From: Lentimicrobiaceae bacterium
GTDB lineage: Bacteria > Bacteroidota > Bacteroidia > Bacteroidales > JAGONC01
Assembly: GCA_017993235.1 (NCBI GenBank)
Contig: JAGONC010000008.1
Location: 29,382 to 93,381, forward strand
DNA length: 64,000 bases
Direction: 5' to 3'
This document shows, piece after piece, positions 51,746-60,200 of the stretch (positions within the stretch are counted from its first letter, which is position 1; each line of letters opens with the position of its first letter). The notes below the pieces were generated by a model. The model did not search any database. It worked only from the letters and a program-made list of their open reading frames with translations, and was not told the origin of the DNA. Position numbers and translations under genes: made by a program.

Positions 51746-51927
51746 GGTGTTTTTAATTAAGGTTAGACTGGTATTGAGAAAAATAGAATATTGACCCTCC
51801 TTTTGGAGGGAAAAGATTTCAAATGAAGTGCGGATAGGGTGCGGAAAGAAGGTGCGAAAATGTCGTATTTTGCATCAAAATGCAACCCCGAAAGTTCCGA
51901 TTCTACTGTGTTTTCAGGAGTGTTGTC

Positions 51928-51986
51928 AGGACTTAAAATCCTTTGGCCAGTGCGGCCGTGCGGGTTCAAGTCCCGCTCCGGGTACA
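51928..51986 (+). repeat. attR: partial copy of tRNA-Leu
   Basis: Direct repeat of 26985-27043 with two mismatches (CAGTGC for CAATGC; CAAGTCC for CAAATCC). It lacks the tRNA 5' half, so is not a working tRNA; it marks the element's right end. Confidence 0.92.
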
Positions 51987-52235
51987 ATTAATTTCATATT
52001 AGGCTGAATATCAATATGTTTATTCAGCCTTTTTTATTAGTTGCTGACTGGGTTGCTGAAAAAGAAAAGATCTGGATTAAAATGTACTATTAAAAAGTTG
52101 AAGTTTTATACAGGGAAACAAACTGTCTGGCTAGTCATCCGTATTTTAAGGGACTTAAGGTGGAGAAATAGGCTCCTCCAGTTCATCAGAGATTGTTATA
52201 TGCACGATCTCCTTTCAGATAGATAATGGATCAGG
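51987..52235 (+). terminator. Original tRNA-Leu terminator and gap
   Basis: A 10-bp perfect stem AGGCTGAATA (52001-52010) with TATTCAGCCT (52021-52030) and a T-run to 52035. It sits 15 bases after the tRNA-Leu fragment and was presumably the tRNA's terminator before insertion. The rest of the gap to 52235 shows no convincing gene. Confidence 0.7.
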
Positions 52236-52694
52236 TCATCTTTTAGTTAAACCAAGCTGGTGTATTATGATATCGAGCTCTCCCATGGCAAGTTCAAGAG
52301 TATCAAATTTTTTAAGCGGCATTAATTCTTTGCCGTCAGAATCGAACAAGATTATTCTGTAATCCTTCCTTCTGATATCAAGGGGGCGATTTCCCTGGCT
52401 ATATGCTCTATATGTTTGATTTGATTCCTTTATTCCCAGTTTCATTTCAGGGACAACATGAATCCAGGTGCCAGTCGGTATAATCCCAAAAATATCAGTG
52501 GAAAGTCGTATCCTTTTTTTATTATAATCTATAATAGCACTGGTAGAAGTAAATCCCACAAAAGCACCAAGCAACAGAATAATTATTCCCGTAATGTAAA
52601 AAAATATCAGGATAATCCCGGCAATACATAAAATGACACCTGCGAAAGTTCCAACAGGTCCGAATGATTTATCGAGTTTGTTCCTTGTTATCAT
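52236..52694 (-). CDS. Membrane protein with two spans, PH-like tail
   Basis: 152 residues. Two adjacent membrane helices (FAGVILCIAGIILIFFYITG; IIILLLGAFVGFTSTSAII) are followed by a cytosolic beta-rich domain (KKRIRLSTDIFGIIPTGTWI, YRIILFDSDGKELMPLKKFD) resembling bacterial PH-like or YdbS-type domains. Function unknown. Single gene on the host side of attR. Confidence 0.6.
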   Translation of the reverse strand: MITRNKLDKSFGPVGTFAGVILCIAGIILIFFYITGIIILLLGAFVGFTSTSAIIDYNKKRIRLSTDIFGIIPTGTWIHVVPEMKLGIKESNQTYRAYSQGNRPLDIRRKDYRIILFDSDGKELMPLKKFDTLELAMGELDIIIHQLGLTKR

Positions 52695-52863
52695 CTTAAT
52701 TTTTGGCTAAAAGTATCCATTTACCCATTTTTACGCATGATCTTCCCTCAGGTGGAGGTAGATATTGGATAGAAAGAGTCTGTTTTGAGGGAATGGTATC
52801 TATTGTACATGGTTTCATTTTAGGCTGCCCCACACGAAGCCGTACTTATTGTGCACTCTTATA

Positions 52864-54744
52864 TTATTGAATTAAAATTTTACCTAATCGTATTGTTCCG
52901 TGTCTGTTACTTAACAAGTACAGATATAATCCAGGCTGTAAATTTTCTTTTTTAATCCAGATTTCATTTGAATAGAAATTAGAATAATTCCGAACTTCTT
53001 TACCATCAATTGAAATGATTTTTAAACTATAAGGAGCTTCATGAATCGGATCTATTTTCAATAAGGTTGAATTCTTAAAAGGATTAGGAAAAATACAAGT
53101 ATTGCATTCCTTGAAATCATTATTTAAAATCCTAGTGACTAGTACAAATAATTCTTCTGAACAAGCTTTACAACCATTGGTATCAGTGATTTCAACCAAA
53201 TAGAAACCTGATTTTTGGGCAATGTGTCTTTGATGAGTGGCTTGCCATATATAATCGCTGTCATAATACCACTGGTAATTGAATGCTGTATCCGAAATCA
53301 AGGTATCCTCTTTTTGGGTTATTTGTGGTATTGGGGGAGAGGCATAATCAATGAGTTTTAAAGTGTATATATCTGAATAGAAACCACTGACATCTTTGTT
53401 TTCCAAAGTATCCTTTCCAAATGATATATATTTGCCACGAAACGCACCTGTCAGATATATATCACCGACCTCATTAATAGTAAAATCCTCTAAATCATTT
53501 TTATAATCTTCAGCTCCCAGGGCTTTCGCCCAAATTACTACTCCGCTTGTATCCAATTCTGTAACGAATCCCGTTTGATAAGCGTTTCTTATTACTATAA
53601 GAGAATCAAACTTTATTGACTGGCTTCGGAAACAACCTGACAAATAAAGTTCATTTGAATGGGATAAGCCTATATTGCTATTCGCTTCGTAATATTTACC
53701 TCCTGTACTGTTTGCCCAAATCACATTCCCGTTGCTATCGAGTTTGGCGTAATAAATATCACTACCACCTTGGTTAATAAAGAAATAATTGTCAAATTCG
53801 ATGGTGTCACTATTAAAATTTCCTGTGATATATATATTCCCGTTACTATCAACCACAAAATCCTCCAGACGGTCATAATCATTCCCCCCGAATCCTTTTA
53901 CCCATACGACATTCCCATCAGTATCAAGTTTCAAAATAAAAATATCATATGCTCCATTATTCAATAACAGTTGAGATCCAATATAAAGTGAATCACTCTG
54001 AAATGCTCCGGCAACATATATAAAACCTGAATTGTCGGCGGTCATTTCCTCAGCAAAATCAATATCTTCTCCTCCAAATGTTTTCGCCCATACTGCTTCT
54101 CCATTATAATCATATCTGACAATAAATACATCGGTCTCACCTTCATTTACCAAGGTATCTTGCCCGAGAATTACTATCTCACTTTTATATCCGCCTATTG
54201 CATAAAAATTTCCTGAATTATCACAGACAATACTCTGGCTGAAGTCGTAATCATCACCTCCTTGACCGATTGCCCAAAGAAAACTGCCATCATAAGCATA
54301 TTTTACAATGAAAAAATTCTTATCACCATTGTTAATTAGGGTATCCAGCCCAACCACCAGTGTGTCGCTTTCATAATCCCCTATGCAATATATATTTCCT
54401 AATTTATCTATGGATAAACCCCAGACATAATCTTTGTCGTTTCCGCCAAAACCTTCTACCCACAATACATTACCCAAAGAATCATATTTAAGAACAAATG
54501 CGTTTCGTAAACCTTTATTAATGATTGTATCAACCGTAAATATCAAGGAATCACTAGTAAATGAACCCGCAATATAACAGAAATGATTTATACTGTCGGT
54601 CACAATACATTCAACATCATCGGAAGAGTCACCCCCTATGCCTGAGGTCCATAACCATCCTTTACATTGTGCCTGAAGTGCATTGTTTTGAAAAAAGGAA
54701 AAGCCAATAATCAAACAAAAAAAAAGTATCCTTATTATTTCCAT
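52864..54744 (-). CDS. Secreted SBBP-type beta-propeller protein with T9SS tail
   Basis: About 626 residues from the ATG at 54744, chosen for the signal peptide (MEIIRILFFCLIIGFSFFQN). Residues about 30-470 hold seven or more repeats of the form IYVAGxFxSDxLxxxxxxLxNxGxxDIFxxKxDxxGNVVW, the SBBP propeller pattern. A PKD/Ig-like segment with YLVEITDTNGCKACSEELFV precedes a type A sorting domain (YSLKIISIDGKEVRNYSNFY, LQPGLYLYLL). A surface or secreted protein exported by type IX secretion; its binding target is unknown. Confidence 0.85.
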   Translation of the reverse strand: MEIIRILFFCLIIGFSFFQNNALQAQCKGWLWTSGIGGDSSDDVECIVTDSINHFCYIAGSFTSDSLIFTVDTIINKGLRNAFVLKYDSLGNVLWVEGFGGNDKDYVWGLSIDKLGNIYCIGDYESDTLVVGLDTLINNGDKNFFIVKYAYDGSFLWAIGQGGDDYDFSQSIVCDNSGNFYAIGGYKSEIVILGQDTLVNEGETDVFIVRYDYNGEAVWAKTFGGEDIDFAEEMTADNSGFIYVAGAFQSDSLYIGSQLLLNNGAYDIFILKLDTDGNVVWVKGFGGNDYDRLEDFVVDSNGNIYITGNFNSDTIEFDNYFFINQGGSDIYYAKLDSNGNVIWANSTGGKYYEANSNIGLSHSNELYLSGCFRSQSIKFDSLIVIRNAYQTGFVTELDTSGVVIWAKALGAEDYKNDLEDFTINEVGDIYLTGAFRGKYISFGKDTLENKDVSGFYSDIYTLKLIDYASPPIPQITQKEDTLISDTAFNYQWYYDSDYIWQATHQRHIAQKSGFYLVEITDTNGCKACSEELFVLVTRILNNDFKECNTCIFPNPFKNSTLLKIDPIHEAPYSLKIISIDGKEVRNYSNFYSNEIWIKKENLQPGLYLYLLSNRHGTIRLGKILIQ

Positions 54745-54930
54745 ATTAAGCAGGTACAAAATTCTTATCTTTCTTTTTGATTAGAATAATTGTGCATAAC
54801 ACTATAAGGTTTTATCCGCAAGATACATAAAAAGAAAATATCGAGCAATACCATACAAGAAATTATAGACAAATTCGAGTTGAATGAAACTGCATGATAA
54901 TCAATTTATACAATGATTTTAATTTAATAA

Positions 54931-55170
54931 TTAACAATCATCTACTTCAACATCATTTGCATTCGGTTTGACATGCTCCAAAACACTAGGCACCTCTATC
55001 ACCGATCCCGACATATATTTGATCCCACTCTTGGACTGATACACCCACAATCCGATATCATAGGTCTTTCCATCCAGGAGCAATCCACCCCGGTACTCAG
55101 GAATATTGTCCCCGTTTATCTTTTGGCTATTCCGATAGATCAGAATATGCCCGGCAGCTGACTTTTTCAT
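54931..55170 (-). CDS. Small hypothetical protein, DUF736-like fold suspected
   Basis: 79 residues: SAAGHILIYRNSQKINGDNI, then YRGGLLLDGKTYDIGLWVYQ and SKSGIKYMSGSV. The pattern of GxxxLDGKxYDIxLWxxxSKSGxKYxSGxV resembles small ssDNA-linked proteins of phages and plasmids. Start overlaps the previous gene's stop by 4 bases. Confidence 0.6.
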   Translation of the reverse strand: MKKSAAGHILIYRNSQKINGDNIPEYRGGLLLDGKTYDIGLWVYQSKSGIKYMSGSVIEVPSVLEHVKPNANDVEVDDC

Positions 55171-55592
55171 CTTGGCAGGGTTATGGTGATAACAGGCGTG
55201 ATCTTAAACTGAGCCGGATAAATCATTTCCCCGGTCTCGGGATCTGCCACCGGCTGGGTGATATGCTTGAGCATCTCCTCCCGCTGCTTTTTGGTCTTAT
55301 CCAGCTCGCACCAGGTGGAATCATAGGAGAAATCATAGGTCCGCCTTTCGGACAACTGTATCCTGGATCCCTGGTAGTCAAACTGCTTACCATACTTCCC
55401 GGCTTCTGCCAGTACCTGGTCGGCAATACCATCCTTGAGTCTTTTAACAAGCTCCTCCATTGCTTTCAGACAAAGGAATATGTTCAGAGGATTGTGATTC
55501 CCGCCATCGATCTCCTCAAGGACCCTGCGGGATAAAGCATCAATCTGTGTTTTGGTCAGACTGAACTGTTGAATAATACTTAGTGTTTCCAT
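55167..55592 (-). CDS. Phage-like hypothetical protein downstream of ERF
   Basis: 141 residues, helical (LTKTQIDALSRRVLEEIDGG; CLKAMEELVKRLKDGIADQV), with a strand-rich end (FKITPVITITLPR). No enzyme motif. It lies 12 bp after the ERF annealing-protein gene and overlaps the next small gene, so belongs to the same recombination operon. Confidence 0.65.
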   Translation of the reverse strand: METLSIIQQFSLTKTQIDALSRRVLEEIDGGNHNPLNIFLCLKAMEELVKRLKDGIADQVLAEAGKYGKQFDYQGSRIQLSERRTYDFSYDSTWCELDKTKKQREEMLKHITQPVADPETGEMIYPAQFKITPVITITLPR

Positions 55593-55603
55593 GGTAATAC
55601 GTT

Positions 55604-56173
55604 TTAATGGTTGTTCTTTAATGCTATAAGTTGTTCTTTAAGTTCTCGTCTCATCTTAAAGGTACCGATAGCCTTGTCGATGATATCCGTCTCTCCGCTT
55701 TTAAACCGTTCAATGGTCTTCAGGAATTGAGCTTCTGATATCCATTCCCTGCCATCATCATAGGTTCTTGTCCCTGCAGTTAGATTCAAAGGCTGGCTGG
55801 CTTTCTCGGCATCATCATCTTCATCGATATTCAGGCATAGGATAGCTCCCAGGGCATACCTTCTCTGGTAAGTGATAGCAGATCCCAGCCCTTGAGGATC
55901 ATCCCTCTGTGGGCTCATACGATACGTTTCAGCGATATATTCCCCGCTGGTATGAAGAAGTATAGTCTCTAGCTCATGATCTCCTGTAGGGAGTTGTACG
56001 ATCGCCAGACCGAATTCATTCAGAGGCTTCTGTACGCTCTCGATGATCTGGCTCAGGGAAGCATAACGGTTCTTAAAATGAGGGTTCACCGCATCTTTGG
56101 TGACCTTCACCATCCTGCCCTGAAACTCGATCAGGGCTTTACAAATAGACTGTATGGATTCTGATGTTTTCAT
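55604..56173 (-). CDS. ERF-family single-strand annealing protein
   Basis: 189 residues. ICKALIEFQGRMVKVTKDAV, NPHFKNRYASLSQIIESVQK and GLGSAITYQRRYALGAILCL are hallmark ERF segments (N-terminal helical, FKNKYASL-like motif, then GSAxTYxxRYxL). ERF proteins anneal single strands during phage or plasmid recombination. With the neighbouring RadC and small genes it suggests a phage- or plasmid-derived recombination module. Confidence 0.9.
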   Translation of the reverse strand: MKTSESIQSICKALIEFQGRMVKVTKDAVNPHFKNRYASLSQIIESVQKPLNEFGLAIVQLPTGDHELETILLHTSGEYIAETYRMSPQRDDPQGLGSAITYQRRYALGAILCLNIDEDDDAEKASQPLNLTAGTRTYDDGREWISEAQFLKTIERFKSGETDIIDKAIGTFKMRRELKEQLIALKNNH

Positions 56174-56174
56174 C

Positions 56175-56453
56175 TTATCGGATTTTAAGGTTCATACAAT
56201 GCCCTGCTGCTTCATACTTTGCTTCAATCCAATCTTCAGGACTACAGGGTTCAAAATCCTGGATGTCGATAAACTCGGGATATTTCCATTCAAACACATC
56301 ACAGCTACTGCCAAGCAGACTGATAGTTGTGATCTGTGGAGGATCGTCACTGGTGATACGGATCCAGCGCTTGCGGTTAGGAACCTTGCCAAAGAAGGGA
56401 AGTTCCACAGAGATTTGCTTTTTCTCATTGATTTCGATTTCAAGTGTTTCCAT
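56175..56453 (-). CDS. Small hypothetical protein of the ERF operon
   Basis: 92 residues from the ATG at 56453 (METLEIEINEKKQISVELPF). A longer in-frame start runs through a terminator and radC and is rejected. Beta-rich (WIRITSDDPPQITTISLLGS). The gap to ERF is one base. No family recognised. Confidence 0.6.
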   Translation of the reverse strand: METLEIEINEKKQISVELPFFGKVPNRKRWIRITSDDPPQITTISLLGSSCDVFEWKYPEFIDIQDFEPCSPEDWIEAKYEAAGHCMNLKIR

Positions 56454-56470
56454 AACATTAAGTTTTAGAA

Positions 56471-56500
56471 AATAAAAAAAGGGGCTTGTGATGCCCCCTG
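56471..56500 (-). terminator. Terminator after the second radC (leftward)
   Basis: GGGGC (56481-56485) and GCCCC (56493-56497) form the stem; on the minus strand seven T follow. Confidence 0.7.
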
Positions 56501-56520
56501 ATAATCTGTTAAATATGATC

Positions 56521-56994
56521 TTACAGTTTTTCGTCATCAGCAAAGCTGTAATAACTTTCACTGCTGAGGATAAGATGATCCAAAATGGGAAGATCAAGCA
56601 GCGATCCGGCATTCTTCATCTTTTGAGTCAAATTAATATCTGCCTGACTAGGTTCCAGGTTACCAGAGGGATGATTATGCGCCATGATGATATGGGAAGC
56701 ATGGGTTTTTAAACCAATTTGAAATATCACCTTGGGATCACTTACCGTACCACTTGGTCCACCCATTGAGATCTTTGACCATCCTATAACTTTATTGGAA
56801 CGGTTCAGGAGCAAAACAAAAAATTCCTCTATGTAATCCATTCTGTGAGACCAGATACTGCGGAAGATACTTTCTGCATCTTTAGAAGAACTTACTTTAG
56901 GCATATCTGAATACTTAACCCTATTACAATAAGTGATCTGGACCTCTCTCAAACAACAAGAGAATAAGTCCAACGGCTGTTCTTTTTTCCTCAT
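56521..56994 (-). CDS. RadC-like JAB-domain protein (second copy)
   Basis: 157 residues from the ATG at 56994, which aligns with the length of the element-borne homologue; an upstream ATG at 57042 is possible. Complete JAMM site AHNHPSGNLEPSQADINLTQ. About half of positions match the RadC at 35136-35597 (KVIG-ISxGGxSGTVxDPKVI in both). Lies upstream of the ERF operon and has its own terminator. Confidence 0.88.
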   Translation of the reverse strand: MRKKEQPLDLFSCCLREVQITYCNRVKYSDMPKVSSSKDAESIFRSIWSHRMDYIEEFFVLLLNRSNKVIGWSKISMGGPSGTVSDPKVIFQIGLKTHASHIIMAHNHPSGNLEPSQADINLTQKMKNAGSLLDLPILDHLILSSESYYSFADDEKL

Positions 56995-57085
56995 AATTCT
57001 GCCCATACCTTTGGGACTTATTTCGGCTTCTGGTACGCCCATTCTCAGAAATAATACTCTATTTTCCTATAAATCAATAAGGGGG

Positions 57086-57113
57086 AAGAAAAAAGAGGAG
57101 CCCTTTCGGGCTC
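57086..57113 (-). terminator. Terminator after the 131-residue gene (leftward)
   Basis: GAGCCC-TTTC-GGGCTC hairpin; on the minus strand followed by TCTTTTTTCT. Confidence 0.7.
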
Positions 57114-57118
57114 ACTCT

Positions 57119-57514
57119 TCACTGCTTCAGAGACAGGATCGTCGGTCTGTTCTTCACCACGGTAAGCAGGATCTCTTCGAAATTCGGATGGATTGTTTCC
57201 GTTCCCACCCAGGCTTTCTTCTGCACTTCCTCTGGACTCGCCTTGACGGCTGCCTCATAATCGGTTGCAAGCATGCTGACCGGCAGGTAGTTCTCGATGA
57301 CCACTCCGAAGCAGGGATAGTCCCTGTTGCGGTTTGAAGCCCATGAGATATGAAATTCATGCGTTCCGTCGGGAAGATCGAAAACCCTTCCGGGGAATCT
57401 GAGCTTAGCATTGCGAACCTCACGGGGAAGACCCAAGGTGTCGATGAAGGCGCCTCCGTTGCTCTGAGACCTCTCAAAGCGGTTGATGCGAGTGTTTTTC
57501 GTTAAAGTTTCCAT
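57119..57514 (-). CDS. Hypothetical phage/plasmid-type protein
   Basis: 131 residues: METLTKNTRINRFERSQSNG, GAFIDTLGLPREVRNAKLRF, IHPNFEEILLTVVKNRP. No family recognised. First gene of the leftward recombination set, immediately downstream of the GC-rich repeats at 57570-57735. Confidence 0.65.
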   Translation of the reverse strand: METLTKNTRINRFERSQSNGGAFIDTLGLPREVRNAKLRFPGRVFDLPDGTHEFHISWASNRNRDYPCFGVVIENYLPVSMLATDYEAAVKASPEEVQKKAWVGTETIHPNFEEILLTVVKNRPTILSLKQ

Positions 57515-57569
57515 GATAAATGGTTTAAATGAATAAATAGGACACCACGCCCCTTTGGACGCTGAAAGA

Positions 57570-57735
57570 GACGGGGGGTCAGTATAGGATGGTTGGAGGG
57601 AACGTATATAGGGGGGTAAATCCAGGGGTGTACAGGATGACCCCGGGGGTATGTATCTCAGATGTTGGTTGGAGAGGGGGTAAACACAGATTGACCCGGG
57701 GGGTATGCTTATGAGAAGTTTTATGAGGGGGCTTA
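57570..57735. promoter_or_regulatory. GC-rich imperfect tandem repeats upstream of the recombination genes
   Basis: GACCCCGGGGGTATG (57639) recurs as GACCCGGGGGGTATG (57692); GGGGGTAAA occurs at about 57612 and 57676, GGGGGGTC at 57574 and GGGGGCTTACAGGA at 57726. Units are about 55-63 bp with CCCGGG palindromic centres. They precede the leftward gene at 57514 and resemble an operator or iteron array. An apparent ORF here is repeat-derived. Confidence 0.55.
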
Positions 57736-57953
57736 CAGGATTTTACATTTGCATCGGACAAACATAAAAATGATTATTAATCCATCAGATTTTTGGGAAT
57801 AACAACAGAGGAAAGATTGAGTTGTTGAGGCACTAATGTTCATTATCCTCATAATTTCAAATGTTTTCAGCAAATAAAGACCTGATGTAATGAAAAGAAA
57901 GTCGAACGGTGCCTTTTTTTAATCGTGGTTTATCTATATTTTATAACTTTAAA
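57736..57953. other. AT-rich gap, nothing recognised
   Basis: No gene, RNA or strong repeat seen; sequence composition drops sharply from the GC-rich repeats to the AT-rich cassette region. Confidence 0.4.
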
Positions 57954-58157
57954 ACGTTGAATTGAATTTCCAAATTATCGACAAATTCTTTTTAATTCAT
58001 TCTCCCATTTGTTGAATAAATGATGATCGTAGATTTTTTTGGAATGGGTTTTATCAGTGTATTAATTGCATTTACACCCCGATATTTAGGTGTATGTATT
58101 CAGTTGTGGTACTGATAAATTGGAAATAAATTCAATGAACATACGCACCGTTGGGGC
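57954..58157 (+). repeat. Possible left-most attC-like site
   Basis: ACGTTGAATTGAATTTCC (from 57954) is inverted at 58114-58142 (TTGGAAATAAATTCAATG), and the segment ends in GTTGGGGC at 58150-58157, the start box of the first cassette. At about 200 bp it is longer than the other sites and its left box is unclear. An internal operator-like pair TACACC/GGTGTA lies at 58072-58094. Confidence 0.35.
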
Positions 58158-58176
58158 TAATTATAAAAATAACAAC

Positions 58177-59013
58177 ATGAGAGGTAAAACGATTCAAGTA
58201 TTCTTGACAGATGGTTCACCGAGAGGAATTAAAATTGCAGAAATCACGAGTAATATTGAATTGGCAATTTTTATTCCTCGGACAAAGATGAATGAAGCCA
58301 ATTCGAGAAAAGAAGTATCAAATCCCGGAATTTATTTTCTTTTTGGTGATAATGAGGATACTGCCAAGCCAACTGTTTATATAGGACAATCTCGAAATTG
58401 TATAGATAGAATCAAAACCCATGATCAAAAAAAGGATTTTTGGAATTACGCTATTATAATTACTTCAAAAACTAAGAGTTTCACTCAAACGCATATTGAA
58501 TACTTAGAAGAATTAGCAATTTCAAAAGCATTTGAAGCCAATAGATATAAGTTAGTGAATAGTGCAAATCCTAAGAAATTTGATGTTCCTGAAACATTAG
58601 AGGCGGACTTACTTGATAATTTTGACACAATCAAAATACTACTATCAACACTAGGCTTTCCTCTATTTGATATAATTAGTAAAAGATCTAGATCAAAAGA
58701 TACTTTGATTTGTAAAGGAAAAGACGCTAGTGCTGAAGGGGAATATTTGGATGATGGTTTTGTTGTATTTAAAGGATCAAAAGCAAATAAGGAACTAGCA
58801 CCTGCATCAAATTCAACAATTCGAAACTTGAGAGAAAAACTTGTTAATCAAAAGATTCTTTTGGAAAAGGGAAACGTGTACGAGTTTCAAGAAGACTATT
58901 TATTTAATTCACCAAGTTCTGCTGCAGCGCAAGTATTAGCACGAAACGCAAATGGATGGAATGAATGGAAGGATAAATCGGGTAATACATTAGATGAAAT
59001 AGAACGAAAATAA
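58177..59013 (+). CDS. GIY-YIG nuclease-family protein with DUF4357 tail
   Basis: About 278 residues from the ATG at 58177; longer starts run into the putative recombination site. The GIY-YIG core is visible as NPGIYFLFGDNEDTAKPTVY then IGQSRNCIDRIKTH, with the arginine-bearing helix and, later, HIEYLEELAISKAFEANRY holding the metal-binding glutamate. The C-terminal DUF4357 domain contains DDGFVVFKGSKANKELAPAS and FNSPSSAAAQVLARNANGWN. Such proteins are found in mobile and defence islands and may be DNA nucleases. First gene of the cassette array. Confidence 0.88.
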   Translation: MRGKTIQVFLTDGSPRGIKIAEITSNIELAIFIPRTKMNEANSRKEVSNPGIYFLFGDNEDTAKPTVYIGQSRNCIDRIKTHDQKKDFWNYAIIITSKTKSFTQTHIEYLEELAISKAFEANRYKLVNSANPKKFDVPETLEADLLDNFDTIKILLSTLGFPLFDIISKRSRSKDTLICKGKDASAEGEYLDDGFVVFKGSKANKELAPASNSTIRNLREKLVNQKILLEKGNVYEFQEDYLFNSPSSAAAQVLARNANGWNEWKDKSGNTLDEIERK

Positions 59014-59016
59014 CTA

Positions 59017-59148
59017 GCCCCAATAAATAGTATAGTGCATGCGAGTTTCATCGGTTTTCGAGCGTATGTGGCTAGAGAAAAGGTCGGTGTAATTTGATAG
59101 GAAATCGCCTCGTAATCCCGCACGACACCATACCATCAACCGTTAGTG
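59017..59148 (+). repeat. attC-like site 1
   Basis: 132 bp from GCCCCAAT to GTTAGTG. The inner arms AGTATAGTGCATGCGAG (59029) and CGCACGACACCATACC (59119) pair almost throughout with G-T pairs and one bulge, giving the extended imperfect hairpin expected of attC. Starts 4 bases after the GIY-YIG stop. Confidence 0.65.
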
Positions 59149-59181
59149 ATGATTTTAGGACAACCTGTAAATACAATATAA

Positions 59182-60036
59182 ATGGACTTTAAAGACTTCA
59201 AAAAAATTGTTCAAGACGACATCAAAACAGACGAAAGTGAGTTGCGAAATTTTCTTTTTTCTGAGTTGCCAAAATTGCCAGTCCCGACAGTTCAAGTAAG
59301 TTCAAACACTTACATTGAAAGGGCAGTTGGCGTCAGCAAATCAAGCGGAGACTTTGATTTAAGCAGGTTATCTTACATTCCTGACCATATCAAGCACATT
59401 ACTCCAAAAGGACGGTTTAATAATGCTGGTGAACCTTTATTCTATGGGACATTTACTGACTTAATTGTCCCTGAAACAACAAGATATTATTTAGCAGCGG
59501 AAATTGACCAAAGCATACTTGGACAGCAAACCAAAACATTTAATTATACCATTGGAAAATGGAAATCATTTAACGGATTCCCTTCAATACTATTCATATT
59601 CAAAAAGGACTTTTGTCACAATGACCTTATTAAATCTGCTCACGACAGTTATATAAAAAGTAAAGAGTATGTTTCATTGACAGATGACCAAACAGAATTT
59701 TTAGAAATCATTACAGTTGAATTGGCAAAATTGAAGTCTGCTAATGATTACGACATAACAAACATAGTGTTTGACTATTATAAATCAAAAGACTATCAAT
59801 CTATAATATATCCAGGCATTCCAGGAAAATATCGTGGTAACAACATTGCAATGACACCGCAAATTTTCGACAAGAGTTTTACATTCTTTATGGGAGCAGA
59901 ATTATGCTTAACACAAAACGCTGACGACATTGACATTTCAATCGTTTATAAAATTGAGCTTACACCAGACAATAAACTTAAATATTCAACATTTGCTGAC
60001 GATGAAATTGGTGACAGTATTTCAATCAGCAAATAG
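59182..60036 (+). CDS. RES-like domain protein (possible NAD-targeting toxin)
   Basis: 284 residues. KGRFNNAGEPLFYGTFTDLI near 80 resembles the RES-family RxNxxGxPxLYxA strand with its arginine, and IIYPGIPGKYRGNNIAMTPQ near 215 resembles the C-terminal IxYPSxxxxxxGxNxAL segment. RES proteins act on NAD+ or ADP-ribosylate targets and are usually toxins, though this one is longer than the typical 150-200 residues and has no antitoxin gene beside it. The N-terminal 65 residues look like an additional helical segment. Assignment is from pattern memory and moderate. Confidence 0.55.
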   Translation: MDFKDFKKIVQDDIKTDESELRNFLFSELPKLPVPTVQVSSNTYIERAVGVSKSSGDFDLSRLSYIPDHIKHITPKGRFNNAGEPLFYGTFTDLIVPETTRYYLAAEIDQSILGQQTKTFNYTIGKWKSFNGFPSILFIFKKDFCHNDLIKSAHDSYIKSKEYVSLTDDQTEFLEIITVELAKLKSANDYDITNIVFDYYKSKDYQSIIYPGIPGKYRGNNIAMTPQIFDKSFTFFMGAELCLTQNADDIDISIVYKIELTPDNKLKYSTFADDEIGDSISISK

Positions 60037-60045
60037 AAAAACAAC

Positions 60046-60176
60046 CGCTAATAGGCGTTTGGCTCAATGGCGGGTGAAGTGGTTAATTGAGCATTTTACC
60101 TCGCATCAACTTTTGTGGTGTATTGACAGTGAATTGCTCCGAAATCCGCTACGCCCCAAACAATATACCGTTATGC
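60046..60176 (+). repeat. attC-like site 2
   Basis: 131 bp from CGCTAAT to GTTATGC, one base different in length from site 1. Arms GGCGTTTGGCTCAATGGCGG (60054) and CCGCTACGCCCCAAAC (60147) share a common inverted core (GTTTGG/CCAAAC; GGCGG/CCGC). Begins 10 bases after the RES-like gene stop and ends 25 bases before the next ATG. Confidence 0.6.
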
Positions 60177-60200
60177 AAAATACTAAAACAAAATATAGAT

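Larger units (their letters stand above)
26985..51986 (+). mobile_element. Integrated mobilizable element in tRNA-Leu (about 25 kb)
   Basis: Bounded by the 59-bp direct repeats of tRNA-Leu. It is clearly AT-richer than the sequence to its left. It carries an integrase and small HTH gene at the left end, a second tyrosine recombinase, RadC, an oriT-like inverted repeat, ArdC, relaxase, MobC and a VirD4/TraG-type coupling protein. No VirB4 or mating-pair genes are seen, so it is an integrative mobilizable element rather than self-transmissible. Cargo: ORF305 plus glycosyltransferase, a helicase plus partner, and a type III restriction-modification system. Confidence 0.9.

Noticed and set aside
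26985..51986. A self-transmissible conjugative element (ICE)
   Set aside because: Relaxase, MobC and coupling ATPase are present, but no VirB4, pilin or pore genes could be recognised in 25 kb.
57579..57761. A 60-residue Pro/Thr-rich ORF on the minus strand
   Set aside because: It is translated from the GC-rich tandem repeats and has no independent support.
59182..60036. Classical RES-Xre toxin-antitoxin pair
   Set aside because: No Xre-type antitoxin gene lies beside it, and the protein is longer than typical RES toxins.
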